Below, piece by piece: positions 8,460 through 19,116 of a stretch of DNA of 64,000 nt. A program made the position numbers and the translations under genes. The notes under the pieces are model-generated. The model saw nothing but the letters and a program-made list of their open reading frames with translations. It did no database searches and was not told the DNA's origin. Each line of letters begins with the position of its first letter. The first letter of the stretch is position 1. This DNA comes from Azospirillum sp. TSH58 (lineage in GTDB: Bacteria; Pseudomonadota; Alphaproteobacteria; Azospirillales; Azospirillaceae): assembly GCF_003119115.1 (NCBI RefSeq), contig NZ_CP022364.1, forward strand, positions 272,501 through 336,500, read 5' to 3'.

Positions 8460-9923
8460 ATGGTCCCCATCGGCAACACCACGGCGCGCTGGATGACGCT
8501 TCGCTACGGGCTGGCGCTCGGGGTGATCGCGCTGTGCACGTTGGCCGGCTTCGTCATGACCGAACGGGTCATCGACCAGCACGCCGACATGCTGGAGGTC
8601 GTGAACATCTCCGGCCGCCAGCGCATGCTGTCCCAGCGCACCGCCCTGCTGGCGGAGCAGCTCCGCAACGCCCCGACCGATGCCGAGCGGAGCGCCCTGA
8701 CCGTCCGTCTGGCCGAGGCGACCGACATGTTCGAGAACGCACACCGGCGGCTGACCGGCGCCGACGAGGGGCCGGCCATGGGCAAGGACGTGCGGCGCCT
8801 CTATTTCGACGGGCCGGAGCCACTGAACGATCTGGTGCTCCGCCACATCGCCGCGCTCCGCGCGGTGATCGCCGCCGGCCCCGCCGGTCTGCCGCCCGAC
8901 ATGCCCGAGGCCGACCTCGTCACCCATCAGGCGCTCGGCCCGCTGCTGGCGGGCCTGGAGGACATGGTGGCGCGCTATCAGGAGGCGGGCGAGCGTGGCT
9001 TCGCCACTCTGCACAATCTGGGGTTCGCCGCCCTGATCCTGACTCTGCTGACCCTGTGCGCCGAGGTTCTGGTGATCTTCCGACCGATGGTCCGGCAGGT
9101 GCAGCGCCAGTTCGCCGACATCACCCGCATGACCCAGGCGTTGGAGCAGACCAACGTCACGCTGGAGGCCCAGGTGCGCGCCCGCACCGCCGAGCTGCAC
9201 ACGGCGAAGGTGGCGGCGGAACAGGCCCATCTGGCGAAATCGCGTTTTCTCGCCCACGCCGGGCATGACCTGAAGCAGCCCCTTCAGGCCATCAACATGT
9301 TCACCGGCATGCTGGAACGGCAGCTCGACAAGCCCCGCGCCTTGGCGCTGGTGAAGGATTTGCGGCTGGCCCAGCGGTCGATGCACGATCTGCTGAACGC
9401 CATCCTGGACATCTCGAAGCTGGAATCCGGCGTGGTCGAACCGAAGCCCGCCGATGTCGCGCTGTCCGCCCTGTTCGACCAGCTCGAAGCGGAATTCACC
9501 GGGATTGCCGAGGACAAGGGCCTGCGGCTGCGCGTCGTGCCGACGGACCTTTCCGTGCGGACGGACCCCTTCCTTCTGGAGCGCATCCTGCGCAACCTGC
9601 TCACCAACGCGGTGCGCTACACCGAACAGGGCGGCGTGCTGATGGGATGCCGGCGCCGCGGCGGCACTGTGTGGATCGAGGTCTACGACACCGGCCGCGG
9701 CATCGCCGAAATCGACCGCCGCCGCATTTTCGAGGAATTCGTCCAGCTCGACCGGCCCGACCGCGACCGCAGCGAGGGAATCGGGCTGGGGCTGGCCATC
9801 GTCGACCGGCTGGCCCGGCTGCTCGGCCATCCGCTGGAGCTACGCTCGGTCGAAGGGCGCGGAACGGTGTTCGCCGTGGGGGTTCCCCTGGTCCGCAGCC
9901 TACACGAGACGGTCGCGGCCTGA
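8460..9923 (+). CDS. Membrane sensor histidine kinase with PilJ-type sensor
   Basis: The protein is 487 aa. A first membrane segment (about residues 15-37) is followed by a periplasmic region carrying RQRMLSQR (53-60), the PilJ/NarX-like helical sensor signature, and a second membrane segment near 180-200. A coiled linker leads to the HisKA domain with phospho-His269 in GHDLKQPLQ. The ATPase domain shows N-box NAVRYTEQGG, DTGRGI and GIGLGLAIV. There is no fused receiver. GGAAGG sits 9 bp before the ATG. Its likely partner is the LuxR-type regulator encoded convergently with a 24-bp overlap. The signal is unknown. Confidence 0.88.
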   Translation: MVPIGNTTARWMTLRYGLALGVIALCTLAGFVMTERVIDQHADMLEVVNISGRQRMLSQRTALLAEQLRNAPTDAERSALTVRLAEATDMFENAHRRLTGADEGPAMGKDVRRLYFDGPEPLNDLVLRHIAALRAVIAAGPAGLPPDMPEADLVTHQALGPLLAGLEDMVARYQEAGERGFATLHNLGFAALILTLLTLCAEVLVIFRPMVRQVQRQFADITRMTQALEQTNVTLEAQVRARTAELHTAKVAAEQAHLAKSRFLAHAGHDLKQPLQAINMFTGMLERQLDKPRALALVKDLRLAQRSMHDLLNAILDISKLESGVVEPKPADVALSALFDQLEAEFTGIAEDKGLRLRVVPTDLSVRTDPFLLERILRNLLTNAVRYTEQGGVLMGCRRRGGTVWIEVYDTGRGIAEIDRRRIFEEFVQLDRPDRDRSEGIGLGLAIVDRLARLLGHPLELRSVEGRGTVFAVGVPLVRSLHETVAA

Positions 9924-10544
9924 TTCCTTGACCAGCAGCACCGCCTGGGTCCGGCTGCCCACACCCAGCGCCTTCAGCACGCCGGTGACGTGGGTCTTGA
10001 CGGTGGACAGGTTCAGGCCCAGCCGCTCCCCGATCTCCTGATTCGACAGGCCCTGGGCCAACAGGTCCAGAACCTCCAACTGGCGGCGGGTCATGCCGTC
10101 GAAGACGCTCGGCTCATGCGCCTTCGCGGCGACCGGCGCCTGGGCCAACCCCGGCATGCCGAGCACCGGCGGCACATAGGACCCGCCGGCCATGACCAGC
10201 CGCAGGATGTTCACGACCAGAACGTCGTCGGTGGATTTCGGAATGAAGGCCCGCACCCCGCGCGACAGCACGGCGCGCATCTCGTCCGGCGAATCGATCA
10301 TCGAGAAGACGACGACCGGCACCGGCGCCACCCGCTTCACCACCGCCTCCACGTCTTCCAGCCCACCGAGGCCCGGCATGCGCAGATCCATGATGACGAG
10401 GTCGTAGGTCCCCTGGTCCAGCAGCTGGGTCAACTGGCCGAAGCTGGTCGCCGCGGCCACGTTGGCCTGTTCGTCCAGCTCCCCGACCAGATGGGTCAGG
10501 CCACTGCGAACAATGGAGTGATCGTCGGCGATCAATACCTGCAT
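9900..10544 (-). CDS. NarL/LuxR-family response regulator
   Basis: This 214-aa two-domain regulator has a receiver (residues 1-118) with acidic pair ADD at 6-8, phospho-acceptor Asp53 in IMDLRMP and the conserved Lys in FIPKS. A GerE/LuxR helix-turn-helix occupies about 145-210 (GLSNQEIGERLGLNLSTVKTHV split across the two helices). Start at 10544 fits the receiver boundary. It is convergent with the histidine kinase gene and their 3' ends overlap by 24 bp, which suggests, but does not prove, that they form a pair. Confidence 0.88.
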   Translation of the reverse strand: MQVLIADDHSIVRSGLTHLVGELDEQANVAAATSFGQLTQLLDQGTYDLVIMDLRMPGLGGLEDVEAVVKRVAPVPVVVFSMIDSPDEMRAVLSRGVRAFIPKSTDDVLVVNILRLVMAGGSYVPPVLGMPGLAQAPVAAKAHEPSVFDGMTRRQLEVLDLLAQGLSNQEIGERLGLNLSTVKTHVTGVLKALGVGSRTQAVLLVKESGRDRLV

Positions 10545-10736
10545 GACAACCCTGCTTCGGCGAAGGCGGCTGGAGGAAACGACCCGATGGGACAGGGTCC
10601 GCTGGGACCGGGCCGGCCTCGGTCGTCTCAAACCAAAGTGCGGCTTCCGGTATGAACCTCATACGCCGACCGGAGGTTTCACGCCACAATTGATGCATGA
10701 TTCCGCAATGCTGCGCGTGTTTCTGCCGCAGATGCG

Positions 10737-10765
10737 AAAAGGGCGCCGCGGTGGCGACGCCCTTT
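10737..10765 (-). terminator. Terminator for the OmpA-like gene
   Basis: AAAGGGCG (10738-10745) pairs with CGCCCTTT (10758-10765). On the - strand the stem is followed by T residues, as expected for the end of the OmpA-like gene transcript. Confidence 0.6.
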
Positions 10766-10817
10766 CCCTGTCCTGACCGCGCCGACCGGCCCCGAACGGG
10801 ACCGGCGGCCCGCCGGA

Positions 10818-11858
10818 TCACTGCACGCGGATGAGGATCTGCGCGCGGCGGTTCGACGGCTCGCGGACGTTCGCCCCGGTGTTCACCAGGAGCTGGGTCT
10901 CGCCCTTGCCCTCGACAGTGATCTGGTTGGCGGCAACGCCCTTGCCGACCAGCGCGTTCTTCACCGCGTCGGCGCGGCGCAGCGAGAGCCGCTGGTTGTA
11001 GGCCGGCGAGCCCGAGGTGTCGGTGTGGCCAACCACATGGATGCTGACCGCCCGCACCTGACCGGCCGAGGCGGCGGCATCGCCGATGATCTTGTCGGAC
11101 GCCGCGGTGATGTTGGCCTTGTCCCAGTCGAAGAACACCAGATACTCCGACTGCGGCTGCGCCTGCACCGGAGCCGCCGGAGCGATGGGGGCCGCCGCGG
11201 GGGCCGCCGCCGGGGCGCCGAAGGTGTAGCGCAGGCCGGCCATGATGGTGTGGTTCTGGTACTCGCCCTTCACGGTGGAGCTGGCGAGGCCGGCGGGGCC
11301 GCCCAGATCGAACTTCGGATCGAGAGTCGCGAAGTAGCGGTAGTCCAGCGTCAGGGCCAGGTTCTGGCTCAGGGCGTAGGACACGCCGGCGATGCCCTGG
11401 TAGGCGAACACCCAGTCGCGGTCATCGAAACCGCCGAGATCCAGACGGACCTGGGCGATACCGGCGCCGACGCCGATGTAGGGCGTGAAGGCGGTGCCGG
11501 TGTTGATGTCGTACAGCACGTTGCCCATGAAGGCGAGCGAGCTGGCCTTGCCACCCAGACCGTTCACCGCCGCGTTGGAGCTGTCGGTGCTGTCGATCGC
11601 GTTGCGCCAGCGCCAAGCGAACTCCAGCTCGGCGCGCGGGCCGGCGGCGGTGGCGTAGCCGGCGGAGATGTCGCCGATGCCGCCCAGCTTGAAGCTGGTG
11701 CTGGCGTCCGTCGGGGTGTTTTCGAAACGCAGATCGGCGTCGCGCGTCCAGTTCACGCCGGCGCCGGCGCCGACGTAAAAGCCCTCGGTCGCGGCCATGG
11801 CGGCGGTCGGCAGCATCGCCGCGAGCGCCGTTCCGAGCAGAATCCCACGCAGAGTCAT
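10818..11858 (-). CDS. OmpA-family outer membrane protein
   Basis: This 346-aa protein has a signal peptide of about 22 residues ending AAMA. The N-terminal part (about 25-215) is a beta-barrel with alternating Gly/aromatic strands such as GFYVGAGAGVNW and a C-terminal strand GLRYTFGA. A short Ala/Pro linker leads to an OmpA peptidoglycan-binding domain (about 235-346) with VVGHTDTSGS and NQRLSLRRADAV. It anchors the outer membrane to the wall. The ATG at 11858 is preferred to the GTG at 11879 because AAGGAAAG is well placed for it. Confidence 0.9.
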   Translation of the reverse strand: MTLRGILLGTALAAMLPTAAMAATEGFYVGAGAGVNWTRDADLRFENTPTDASTSFKLGGIGDISAGYATAAGPRAELEFAWRWRNAIDSTDSSNAAVNGLGGKASSLAFMGNVLYDINTGTAFTPYIGVGAGIAQVRLDLGGFDDRDWVFAYQGIAGVSYALSQNLALTLDYRYFATLDPKFDLGGPAGLASSTVKGEYQNHTIMAGLRYTFGAPAAAPAAAPIAPAAPVQAQPQSEYLVFFDWDKANITAASDKIIGDAAASAGQVRAVSIHVVGHTDTSGSPAYNQRLSLRRADAVKNALVGKGVAANQITVEGKGETQLLVNTGANVREPSNRRAQILIRVQ

Positions 11859-12280
11859 CTTCTTCTTTCCTTTGTGCACGGCGTTGCCGGGGCTGTCGAA
11901 GCGACCCGTTCAGAAGGCCGGGTGTCCGGAGACTCCGTCCTTCATCGGGCGAGCCCGCCACATTCCGTCGGCGGTTGAAACGTCATGAGTTCGAAATAAC
12001 AGCAACCACCCAACGTCACAAGTGCTCTGCGACAAGATGAACAGGGATGTTGCATTTCTGCATTACCCGAACGTTCGTCGTAGACTTCATATTCATTTGA
12101 GATCGAAGCAATCGCCCGCCGAATTCTTCCTAATCCCATCGGATAGAATGCATGACTTTCGGAGTGGATTTGCTCATAGGACCAACAGAGCGGACGCACG
12201 AAGGCGCCCCGCCTTCGGCAGGGGCGGCGCTTGCGCGGTTTCCTGGAAAAGAGTGGACGGACCCGATGCGGCCGTTCAGG
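11859..12280. other. Non-coding region upstream of the OmpA-like gene
   Basis: This 420-bp stretch is locally AT-richer than its surroundings around 11990-12170, as expected for promoters, and holds the OmpA-like gene's upstream signals. A GC-rich inverted repeat, GCCCC/GGGGC near 12207-12228, lies just past the stop of the 12281 gene and may end it. No gene is convincing here; the open frames lack plausible composition. Confidence 0.4.
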
Positions 12281-12496
12281 TCAATCCTGCGGCTCGGCGA
12301 CCATCTCGAACTGGGTGGGATCAAGCAGGGCGGAAACCGCCAGAGTTTTCAAGGTCTTGTGATCGTCGGACCGCTGCAGCTGGGCATGCTGCGTGCCCAG
12401 CCCATCCTTGCGGATGGCGATCACCTGCCACATGCCACCGCCGGGCCCCAACTTGCGGAACATCTGGCCTTCGACGACTTCGCGCTTTCTGCGCAT
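12281..12496 (-). CDS. Small uncharacterised soluble protein
   Basis: A 71-aa basic protein, not recognised. It starts MRRKREVVEGQMFRKLG and contains a Gly-rich turn GPGGG followed by a beta-like stretch WQVIAIRKD; such a pattern could be a small SH3- or KOW-like fold, but that is a guess. No signal peptide or cysteine is present. No strong Shine-Dalgarno sequence is seen before the ATG at 12496. Confidence 0.5.
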   Translation of the reverse strand: MRRKREVVEGQMFRKLGPGGGMWQVIAIRKDGLGTQHAQLQRSDDHKTLKTLAVSALLDPTQFEMVAEPQD

Positions 12497-12691
12497 ATCC
12501 GATCTCCAAAACCCAAAACGTCAAACCCGCCAACCCTGCGGGTGCGGCCGACCATTCAAACACCAATCCGCCCCCGTTTGGCGAGTGTCCGTTGTGCGTC
12601 CCACGCATACCGGAACCGGGCTGTAGCGGTGCTGCAACAACCGTCTTCGCACCTGCGGAACAATCCGCCGATCCGGCGTGTTGATGCCGTC

Positions 12692-12943
12692 ATGAAAATC
12701 GATCACGACGTGCTCCTGTTCGCGACCCGCCTCGTGGAAGAACTGGGCGAGTCCGCCGTCCGCATCAGCCGCGTCCGCCTCGTCGAACTCACGGCTGCCA
12801 ACAACCTGCGCGCCGCCGCCTTCTGGCGGGATGTGATGCGCACCTCCGAGAGGCTTCTGGCGGAGCGCTCCCCCGCTTCGGCGCCTCCCCCCACCGCGCC
12901 ACCGGTGGCGCCCGTCCTGTCGGCGCAGCCGGCCACCCTCTGA
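12692..12943 (+). CDS. Small uncharacterised helical protein
   Basis: An 83-aa protein, not recognised. Residues 1-60 look like two or three amphipathic helices rich in Arg and Glu; the tail is a Pro/Ala-rich disordered segment. No membrane segment is visible. A GGAAC-N17-TGTT match (12657-12682) lies directly upstream, but would leave almost no leader. A strong terminator hairpin follows 27 bp after the stop. Confidence 0.5.
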   Translation: MKIDHDVLLFATRLVEELGESAVRISRVRLVELTAANNLRAAAFWRDVMRTSERLLAERSPASAPPPTAPPVAPVLSAQPATL

Positions 12944-12970
12944 GCCACACCGCAGACACCACGCCAAACG

Positions 12971-13000
12971 AAAGGCCCGGCGGTTTCCCGCCGGGCCTTT
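12971..13000. terminator. Bidirectional terminator between the 12692 gene and livK
   Basis: AAAGGCCCGGCGG and CCGCCGGGCCTTT form a perfect 13-bp stem with a TTTC loop between two convergent genes. Both arms end in A or T runs, so it can act in both directions. Confidence 0.75.
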
Positions 13001-13043
13001 GCGCGACTTCGTTTCCCGAAGGAAAACGGATCGTACGACCGGT

Positions 13044-14144
13044 TTACTTGACCTGGGCGTACTGACCGTTGTTCCAGCGGTACCAGACATAGGCCGGAGT
13101 GGTCACGTCGCCCTTGGCGTCGAAGCCGATCTTGCCGATCACCGTGCTGTAGTTGCCCTTGCGGAGAACCTCAGAAACCTTGGCGGCGTCGGTGGAGTTG
13201 GCCTGCTTGACCGCGTCCGCCCAGATCTGCAGGGCGGCGTAGGTGTAGAGGGTGTAGCCCTCCGGCTCATAGCCGGCCTTGCGGAACTTCTCCACGGCTT
13301 CCTTGGCGTCCGGCATTTCGCGCGGGTCCGGACCGAAGGTCATCATGGTGTTCTCGCCGGCCGGACCGGTGATCGCCCAATACTCGTTGGTCACCAGCGC
13401 GTCGCCCGACACGATCGGGGCGTTCAGGCCCTGATCCTTCATCTGGCGGGCCAGCAGACCGGCTTCGGTGTGATAGCCACCGACATAGACGACGTCGACG
13501 GCTTCCTGCTTCAGCTTCGACACCAGCGCCGAGTAGTCCTTCTCACCCGCCGTGTAGGCTTCGTAGATCTTCTCCTTCTGGCCGCCGGCGTTCAGCGCCT
13601 TCTGCGTCTCGTCGGCGAGACCCTTACCATAGGCCGACTTGTCGTGCAGGATCGCGACGTTCTTGCCCTTGTAGTTGTCCAGCAGATACTTGCCGGCGAT
13701 CTGGCCCTGCTGGTCGTCACGGCCGCAAACGCGGAAGACGTTCTTCAGGCCCTGCTCGGTCAGCTTGGGGTTGGTCGAGGCCGGGGAGATCTGCAGGACG
13801 CCTTCCTCGGCGTAGACCTGCGAGGCCGGGATCGAGGAGCCCGAGCAGAAGTGACCGGCGACGAACTTCACACCCGCCTTGGCGAGCTGGTTCGCCACGG
13901 CGACGGCCTGCTTCGGGTCGCAGGCGTCGTCGCCCACTTCCAGCTTCAGCTTCTGGCCCAGGACACCGCCGGCGGCGTTGATGTCGGCAACCGCCTGCTC
14001 CATGCCCTTCTTCATCTGCTCGCCGAAGGTGGCGTACTGGCCGGTGATCGGGCCGGCGGTCGCCACCGCGATGTCGGCCTTCGCCACCGAGGCGGTCATA
14101 GCGGTCGCCGCAACCGCAACGAGGAGGGAAAGCTTGTAGTTCAT
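13044..14144 (-). CDS. livK: Branched-chain amino acid ABC transporter, substrate-binding protein
   Basis: A 366-aa periplasmic binding protein with a signal peptide of about 23 residues (MNYKLSLLVAVAATAMTASV...). It matches the Leu/Ile/Val-binding type I periplasmic fold: IAVATAGPITGQYATFG after the signal, GHFCSGSSIPAS and SPASTNPKLTEQG in the ligand region, and two Cys in the mature part that could form the usual disulfide. It delivers branched-chain amino acids to the LivHMGF complex encoded just upstream on the same strand. A 173-bp gap with hairpins and a possible -10 box separates it from the DUF6867 gene, so it probably has its own promoter and higher expression. Confidence 0.92.
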   Translation of the reverse strand: MNYKLSLLVAVAATAMTASVAKADIAVATAGPITGQYATFGEQMKKGMEQAVADINAAGGVLGQKLKLEVGDDACDPKQAVAVANQLAKAGVKFVAGHFCSGSSIPASQVYAEEGVLQISPASTNPKLTEQGLKNVFRVCGRDDQQGQIAGKYLLDNYKGKNVAILHDKSAYGKGLADETQKALNAGGQKEKIYEAYTAGEKDYSALVSKLKQEAVDVVYVGGYHTEAGLLARQMKDQGLNAPIVSGDALVTNEYWAITGPAGENTMMTFGPDPREMPDAKEAVEKFRKAGYEPEGYTLYTYAALQIWADAVKQANSTDAAKVSEVLRKGNYSTVIGKIGFDAKGDVTTPAYVWYRWNNGQYAQVK

Positions 14145-14177
14145 AGTTTCGTTGGCTCCCTGTTATGAGTCGTACGC

Positions 14178-14248
14178 CGGCCCCGCCGGGGCCTTTTCAC
14201 CGGACCCCCAAGGGCTGGGGGCGCCGGTGCCGACAAGGTTCCACTATA
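14178..14248 (-). promoter_or_regulatory. livK leader: possible -10 box and GC hairpins
   Basis: On the - strand TATAGT (14243-14248) could be a -10 box, although no good -35 is seen. The leader then contains CCCCCAGCCCTTGGGGG and GGCCCCGGCGGGGCC hairpins before the start codon. The second hairpin has a TTTT run on the + strand side only. Confidence 0.3.
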
Positions 14249-14317
14249 GTCCGATCATCGCCAAGTGCGACAGTTTCGCCCGCGTCCTGGTCCCGATCGG
14301 AGCCATAGATTTCGCAA

Positions 14318-14676
14318 TCACTCGGCGAGCGTTCCGCCGACGCGCTCGCGCCAGCCGAAGGGTCCCGAACGCTCGTACAGCCAAGGATACTGAGACACCA
14401 TCCGGCGCGCCATCGAAATGCGGTACGTGGTCAGGGTGATCGCGCCGATCACCAGGGTGTGCACCACGAATCCGTATACCGACAGGAGCTGGCCGCCGAA
14501 CAGGCCCCAGACCAGGAACCGGTCGCCCAAGCCCAGCAGGACGGAGTAGGCGATGGCGCTCGACAGCGGCTTCCAGCCTTCGGCCAGGGTCTGGCCGGTC
14601 AAAACGCCGCAGCCGCCGAACACCAGGACCGTCAGGCCCAGGAACACCGGCAGAGAGGACCCGAGAACGCCGTCCA

Positions 14677-14677
<1 letters not shown>
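14318..14677 (-). CDS. DUF6867-family membrane protein of the liv operon
   Basis: This 119-aa protein has three hydrophobic segments (about residues 8-28, 38-60 and 62-82) and a cationic C-terminal tail. It matches the DUF6867 type that sits in liv operons of Rhodospirillales and relatives. Its ATG overlaps the livF stop codon (TGATG), so it is translationally coupled to the transporter genes. Its function is unknown; an accessory role in the permease is inferred from context. Confidence 0.7.
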
Positions 14678-15387
<710 letters not shown>

Positions 15388-15390
15388 GGC

Positions 15391-16275
15391 TCAGGCCCCC
15401 TCCTCGGCTCGTTTGGCGACCTCCGGCAGGTCGGCCTTGACCTCCGGCGGCAACTCCTCGTCCTCTTCCTCGCCCAGATAGGCGCGGATGACCGCGGGGT
15501 CGTTCTTCACGAAGGCCGGATCGCCGTCGGAAATCTTCCGTCCGTAATCCAGCACCACGACATGGTCGGAAATGGTCATCACCACGCTCATGTCATGCTC
15601 GATCAGCAGCACGCCGATCCTGTGCTCGTCGCGGATGTAGGTGAGCAGATCGGCCAGTTCGCCCGACTCGCGGGGGTTGAGGCCCGCCGCCGGCTCATCC
15701 AGGCAGAGCATCACCGGCTCAGTGCACATGGCGCGGGCGATCTCCAGCCGGCGCTGGGCGCCGTAGGGCAGATTGCCCGCCTCCCAGTCCGCGAACTCCA
15801 GCAGGCGCACGCGGTCCAGCCAGTACTTGGCCAGATCGACCGCCTCCCGCTCCGTCTTGGTGTAGGACGGAAGGCCGAGCAGACCGGCGATGGAGAAGCC
15901 CGAGGCGCGGATCAGCTTGTTGTGCTGGGCGACGATCAGGTTCTCCAGGACGCTCATGCCGCCGAACAGGCGGATGTTCTGGAAGGTGCGGGCGACGCTG
16001 GCCTTCTGCGAGATGCGGTAGCCCGGCATCCGCTCCAGCAGGAACTCCTTCCCGTCGGCGTGGCGCAGCGTCAGCCGGCCCACCGTGGGGGTGTAGAAGC
16101 CGGTGATGCAGTTGAACAGCGTGGTCTTGCCGGCGCCGTTCGGGCCGATGATCGCGGTGATCTCGCCGTTGTTGGCCGAGAAGGAGACGTCGTTGACCGC
16201 CACCAGCCCACCGAAGCGCATGGTGAGGTGTTCGACCGTCAGCAGGGGCGTTGTGGTCATGGAATGGCCCGTCAT
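15391..16275 (-). CDS. livG: Branched-chain amino acid ABC transporter ATPase
   Basis: A 294-aa ABC ATPase with Walker A GPNGAGKTT, the LivG-type insertion NIRLFGGMSVLEN, a degenerate signature PYGAQRRLEIAR and Walker B LCLDEPAAGLNP. The C-terminus is Glu-rich. The ATG at 16275 was chosen because GGAAGG lies 7 bp upstream. A further ATG at 16290 overlaps the livM stop, and one at 16260 lies downstream; both remain possible. Confidence 0.92.
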   Translation of the reverse strand: MTGHSMTTTPLLTVEHLTMRFGGLVAVNDVSFSANNGEITAIIGPNGAGKTTLFNCITGFYTPTVGRLTLRHADGKEFLLERMPGYRISQKASVARTFQNIRLFGGMSVLENLIVAQHNKLIRASGFSIAGLLGLPSYTKTEREAVDLAKYWLDRVRLLEFADWEAGNLPYGAQRRLEIARAMCTEPVMLCLDEPAAGLNPRESGELADLLTYIRDEHRIGVLLIEHDMSVVMTISDHVVVLDYGRKISDGDPAFVKNDPAVIRAYLGEEEDEELPPEVKADLPEVAKRAEEGA

Positions 16276-16289
16276 CACTTTACCTTCCA

Positions 16290-17807
16290 TCACTTCGCGC
16301 TCCCCCCGGCGATGCCCTGGCCGCCGGCGGCGGCGGTGCCCGCGGCGGGGCCGCCGGCTCCGCCCTTGGGACGGCCGTGCAGGAGGATGGTCGGATCGCG
16401 GTGGGCCAGCAGGCCGCGCGGACGCCACAGCATGATCAGCACCATGCCCATGCCGAACGCCAGCATGCGGTAGTCGGCCAGTTCACGGAAGGCTTCCGGC
16501 AGGCCGATGACCAGCAGGGTCGCCACGACGACGCCGATCTGGCTGCCCATGCCGCCCAGCACCACGATGGCGAGGATGATCGCCGACTCGATGAAGGTGA
16601 AGCTTTCCGGGCTGATGAAGCCCTGGCGGGTGGCGAAGAAGGACCCGGCGAAGCCGCCGAACATCGCCGCGATGGCGAAGGCCGCCAGCTTCATGTTCGT
16701 GCGGTTGATGCCCAGCGAGGCGCAGGCGATGTCGTCCTCGCGCAGCGCTTCCCAAGCGCGGCCCAGCGGCAGCTTGCGGACGCGCATGGTGAACAGGTTC
16801 ACCACCAGGGCCAGCACCAGGATCAGGTAATAGAGGAAGATGATCCGGTGCAGCGGGCTGAACTCCAGGCCGAACATCTCGTGGAAGGCCGCGGTGCCCT
16901 CCGCCGGGGTCCGGGTGAAGTCGGCGATGCCGAAGAAGCTCGGGCGCGGAATGCCGGAGATGCCGTTCGGACCGCCGGTGAACTGGTACCAGTTGATCAG
17001 GATGATGCGGATGATCTCGCCGAAGCCCAGCGTCACGATGGCGAAATAGTCGCCGCGCAGGCGAAGGACCGGGAAGCCCAGCAGGACGCCCGACATCGCC
17101 GCCAGGAAACCGGCCAGCGGCAGGCAGACCCAGAAGCTGAAGCCGAAATAATGGGCCAGCAGCGCGTAGGAGTAGGCGCCCACCGCGTAGAAGGCCACAT
17201 AGCCGAGGTCGAGCAGGCCGGCGAGGCCGACCACGATGTTCAACCCCCAGCCCAGCATGATGTAGGTCAGCAGCAGGATGCCGATGTCCAGCAGCTGGCG
17301 GTCGGCGAAGGGGGTGAACGGGAAGGCCAGCGCCACGACGACGGCGATCGGACCGAGCCAGCGGGAGGCGTGCTGCACCTGCGCGGCGATGTGGTCCATC
17401 CGCTTGTCGCGCTCCGCCTGCGACAGCTTGGAGCGGCCGGTGCGGATCGCCAAAATGGCGCGGATCGCGATGACCGCGCCGCCGGCGATCAGGATGACCC
17501 GAAGGGCCTCCGTCGGCATGGCGATGAAGAATCCCGCCGCGGTGGCGGCGGCGGCCAGCACCAGGACGGTGACGGCGTGGCCCTCGCGGATCAGGCAGAG
17601 GCCGAGACGGCCGAGGAAGACCAGACCGACGGCGGCGGCCACCTCGTTCCAGCGGGTTTCCAGCCCGAGGCCGGTGGGACGGTCCACCGTGCGCAGGCCG
17701 ACCAGCGGAATCGTCAGGAGAAGGGCGACGAAGGCGGTCATCGCCGCCTCCTTCAGGATCGCGGGCCAGGCGATGGCCCGCGGCGAAGACAGGGAAATCG
17801 CGGTCAT
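16290..17807 (-). CDS. livM: Branched-chain amino acid ABC transporter permease
   Basis: A 505-aa inner-membrane permease, longer than E. coli LivM (about 425 aa) owing to an N-terminal membrane extension of about 150 residues with extra hydrophobic segments. The core carries [20 protein letters not shown], and the EAA-like loop [11 protein letters not shown] that contacts the ATPases. The C-terminus ends in a Gly/Ala-rich tail. It pairs with LivH. Confidence 0.92.
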   Translation of the reverse strand: MTAISLSSPRAIAWPAILKEAAMTAFVALLLTIPLVGLRTVDRPTGLGLETRWNEVAAAVGLVFLGRLGLCLIREGHAVTVLVLAAAATAAGFFIAMPTEALRVILIAGGAVIAIRAILAIRTGRSKLSQAERDKRMDHIAAQVQHASRWLGPIAVVVALAFPFTPFADRQLLDIGILLLTYIMLGWGLNIVVGLAGLLDLGYVAFYAVGAYSYALLAHYFGFSFWVCLPLAGFLAAMSGVLLGFPVLRLRGDYFAIVTLGFGEIIRIILINWYQFTGGPNGISGIPRPSFFGIADFTRTPAEGTAAFHEMFGLEFSPLHRIIFLYYLILVLALVVNLFTMRVRKLPLGRAWEALREDDIACASLGINRTNMKLAAFAIAAMFGGFAGSFFATRQGFISPESFTFIESAIILAIVVLGGMGSQIGVVVATLLVIGLPEAFRELADYRMLAFGMGMVLIMLWRPRGLLAHRDPTILLHGRPKGGAGGPAAGTAAAGGQGIAGGSAK

Positions 17808-17811
17808 GGCC

Positions 17812-18717
<906 letters not shown>

Positions 18718-18914
18718 TGTCTTACCTCGCCTCGGCGCGATGCGCAGGCTTCGGCGAGCGAGACAAGCGCGCTCGTACACCAGTCACGTGAAGTGCCACT
18801 CCCCGAATTGGCTTACCCGGGCTCTTGAGCGCGGGGCCAAGATTGTTGTGTGAGCGGAACGTTAGCCCAGCGGCTCTCAACAGAGCAAGAGGGCAAACCC
18901 GCACTCTATCTGCG

Positions 18915-18942
18915 GTAATACCAATTTTCCGAGAATTTGCAA
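18915..18942 (-). promoter_or_regulatory. Candidate sigma-70 promoter for the liv operon
   Basis: On the - strand TTGCAA (18937-18942) and TATTAC (18915-18920) are 16 bp apart, giving a leader of about 190 nt before livH. This is a by-eye match only. Confidence 0.3.
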
Positions 18943-19005
18943 TATCGATTCATGTCAGTTCCGTGAACTTTGCGCTTGCTTTCTACCATAGCGAATGCAC
19001 CGCAT

Positions 19006-19035
19006 AAAAAACCCTCTTCACTGTGGTGAAGAGGG
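19006..19035 (-). terminator. Terminator of the 19117 gene
   Basis: CCCTCTTCAC and GTGAAGAGGG form a perfect 10-bp stem with a TGTG loop. On the - strand it is followed by six T residues, a classical intrinsic terminator. Confidence 0.8.
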
Positions 19036-19116
19036 CTTGGCAACAACTGTGCCATTGCTGCGATGCGTGATGCCGGTCCGCCTGTGACGGCCGGCATCAC
19101 CATCGATACTGGCCGC

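Larger units (their letters stand above)
18718..19116. other. Non-coding region upstream of livH
   Basis: About 400 bp with no convincing gene. It holds the liv promoter candidate at 18915-18942 and, at 19006-19035, the terminator of the next gene on the same strand. The middle is AT-richer than coding DNA. Confidence 0.45.

Noticed and set aside
7998-9830. A 610-codon - strand frame spanning ferredoxin and kinase genes
   Set aside because: It crosses two well-supported genes in other frames and shows no recognisable motif.
12022-12684. Open frames across 12022-12684 on the + strand
   Set aside because: They cross an AT-rich intergenic stretch and are antisense to the 71-aa gene; codon composition is poor.
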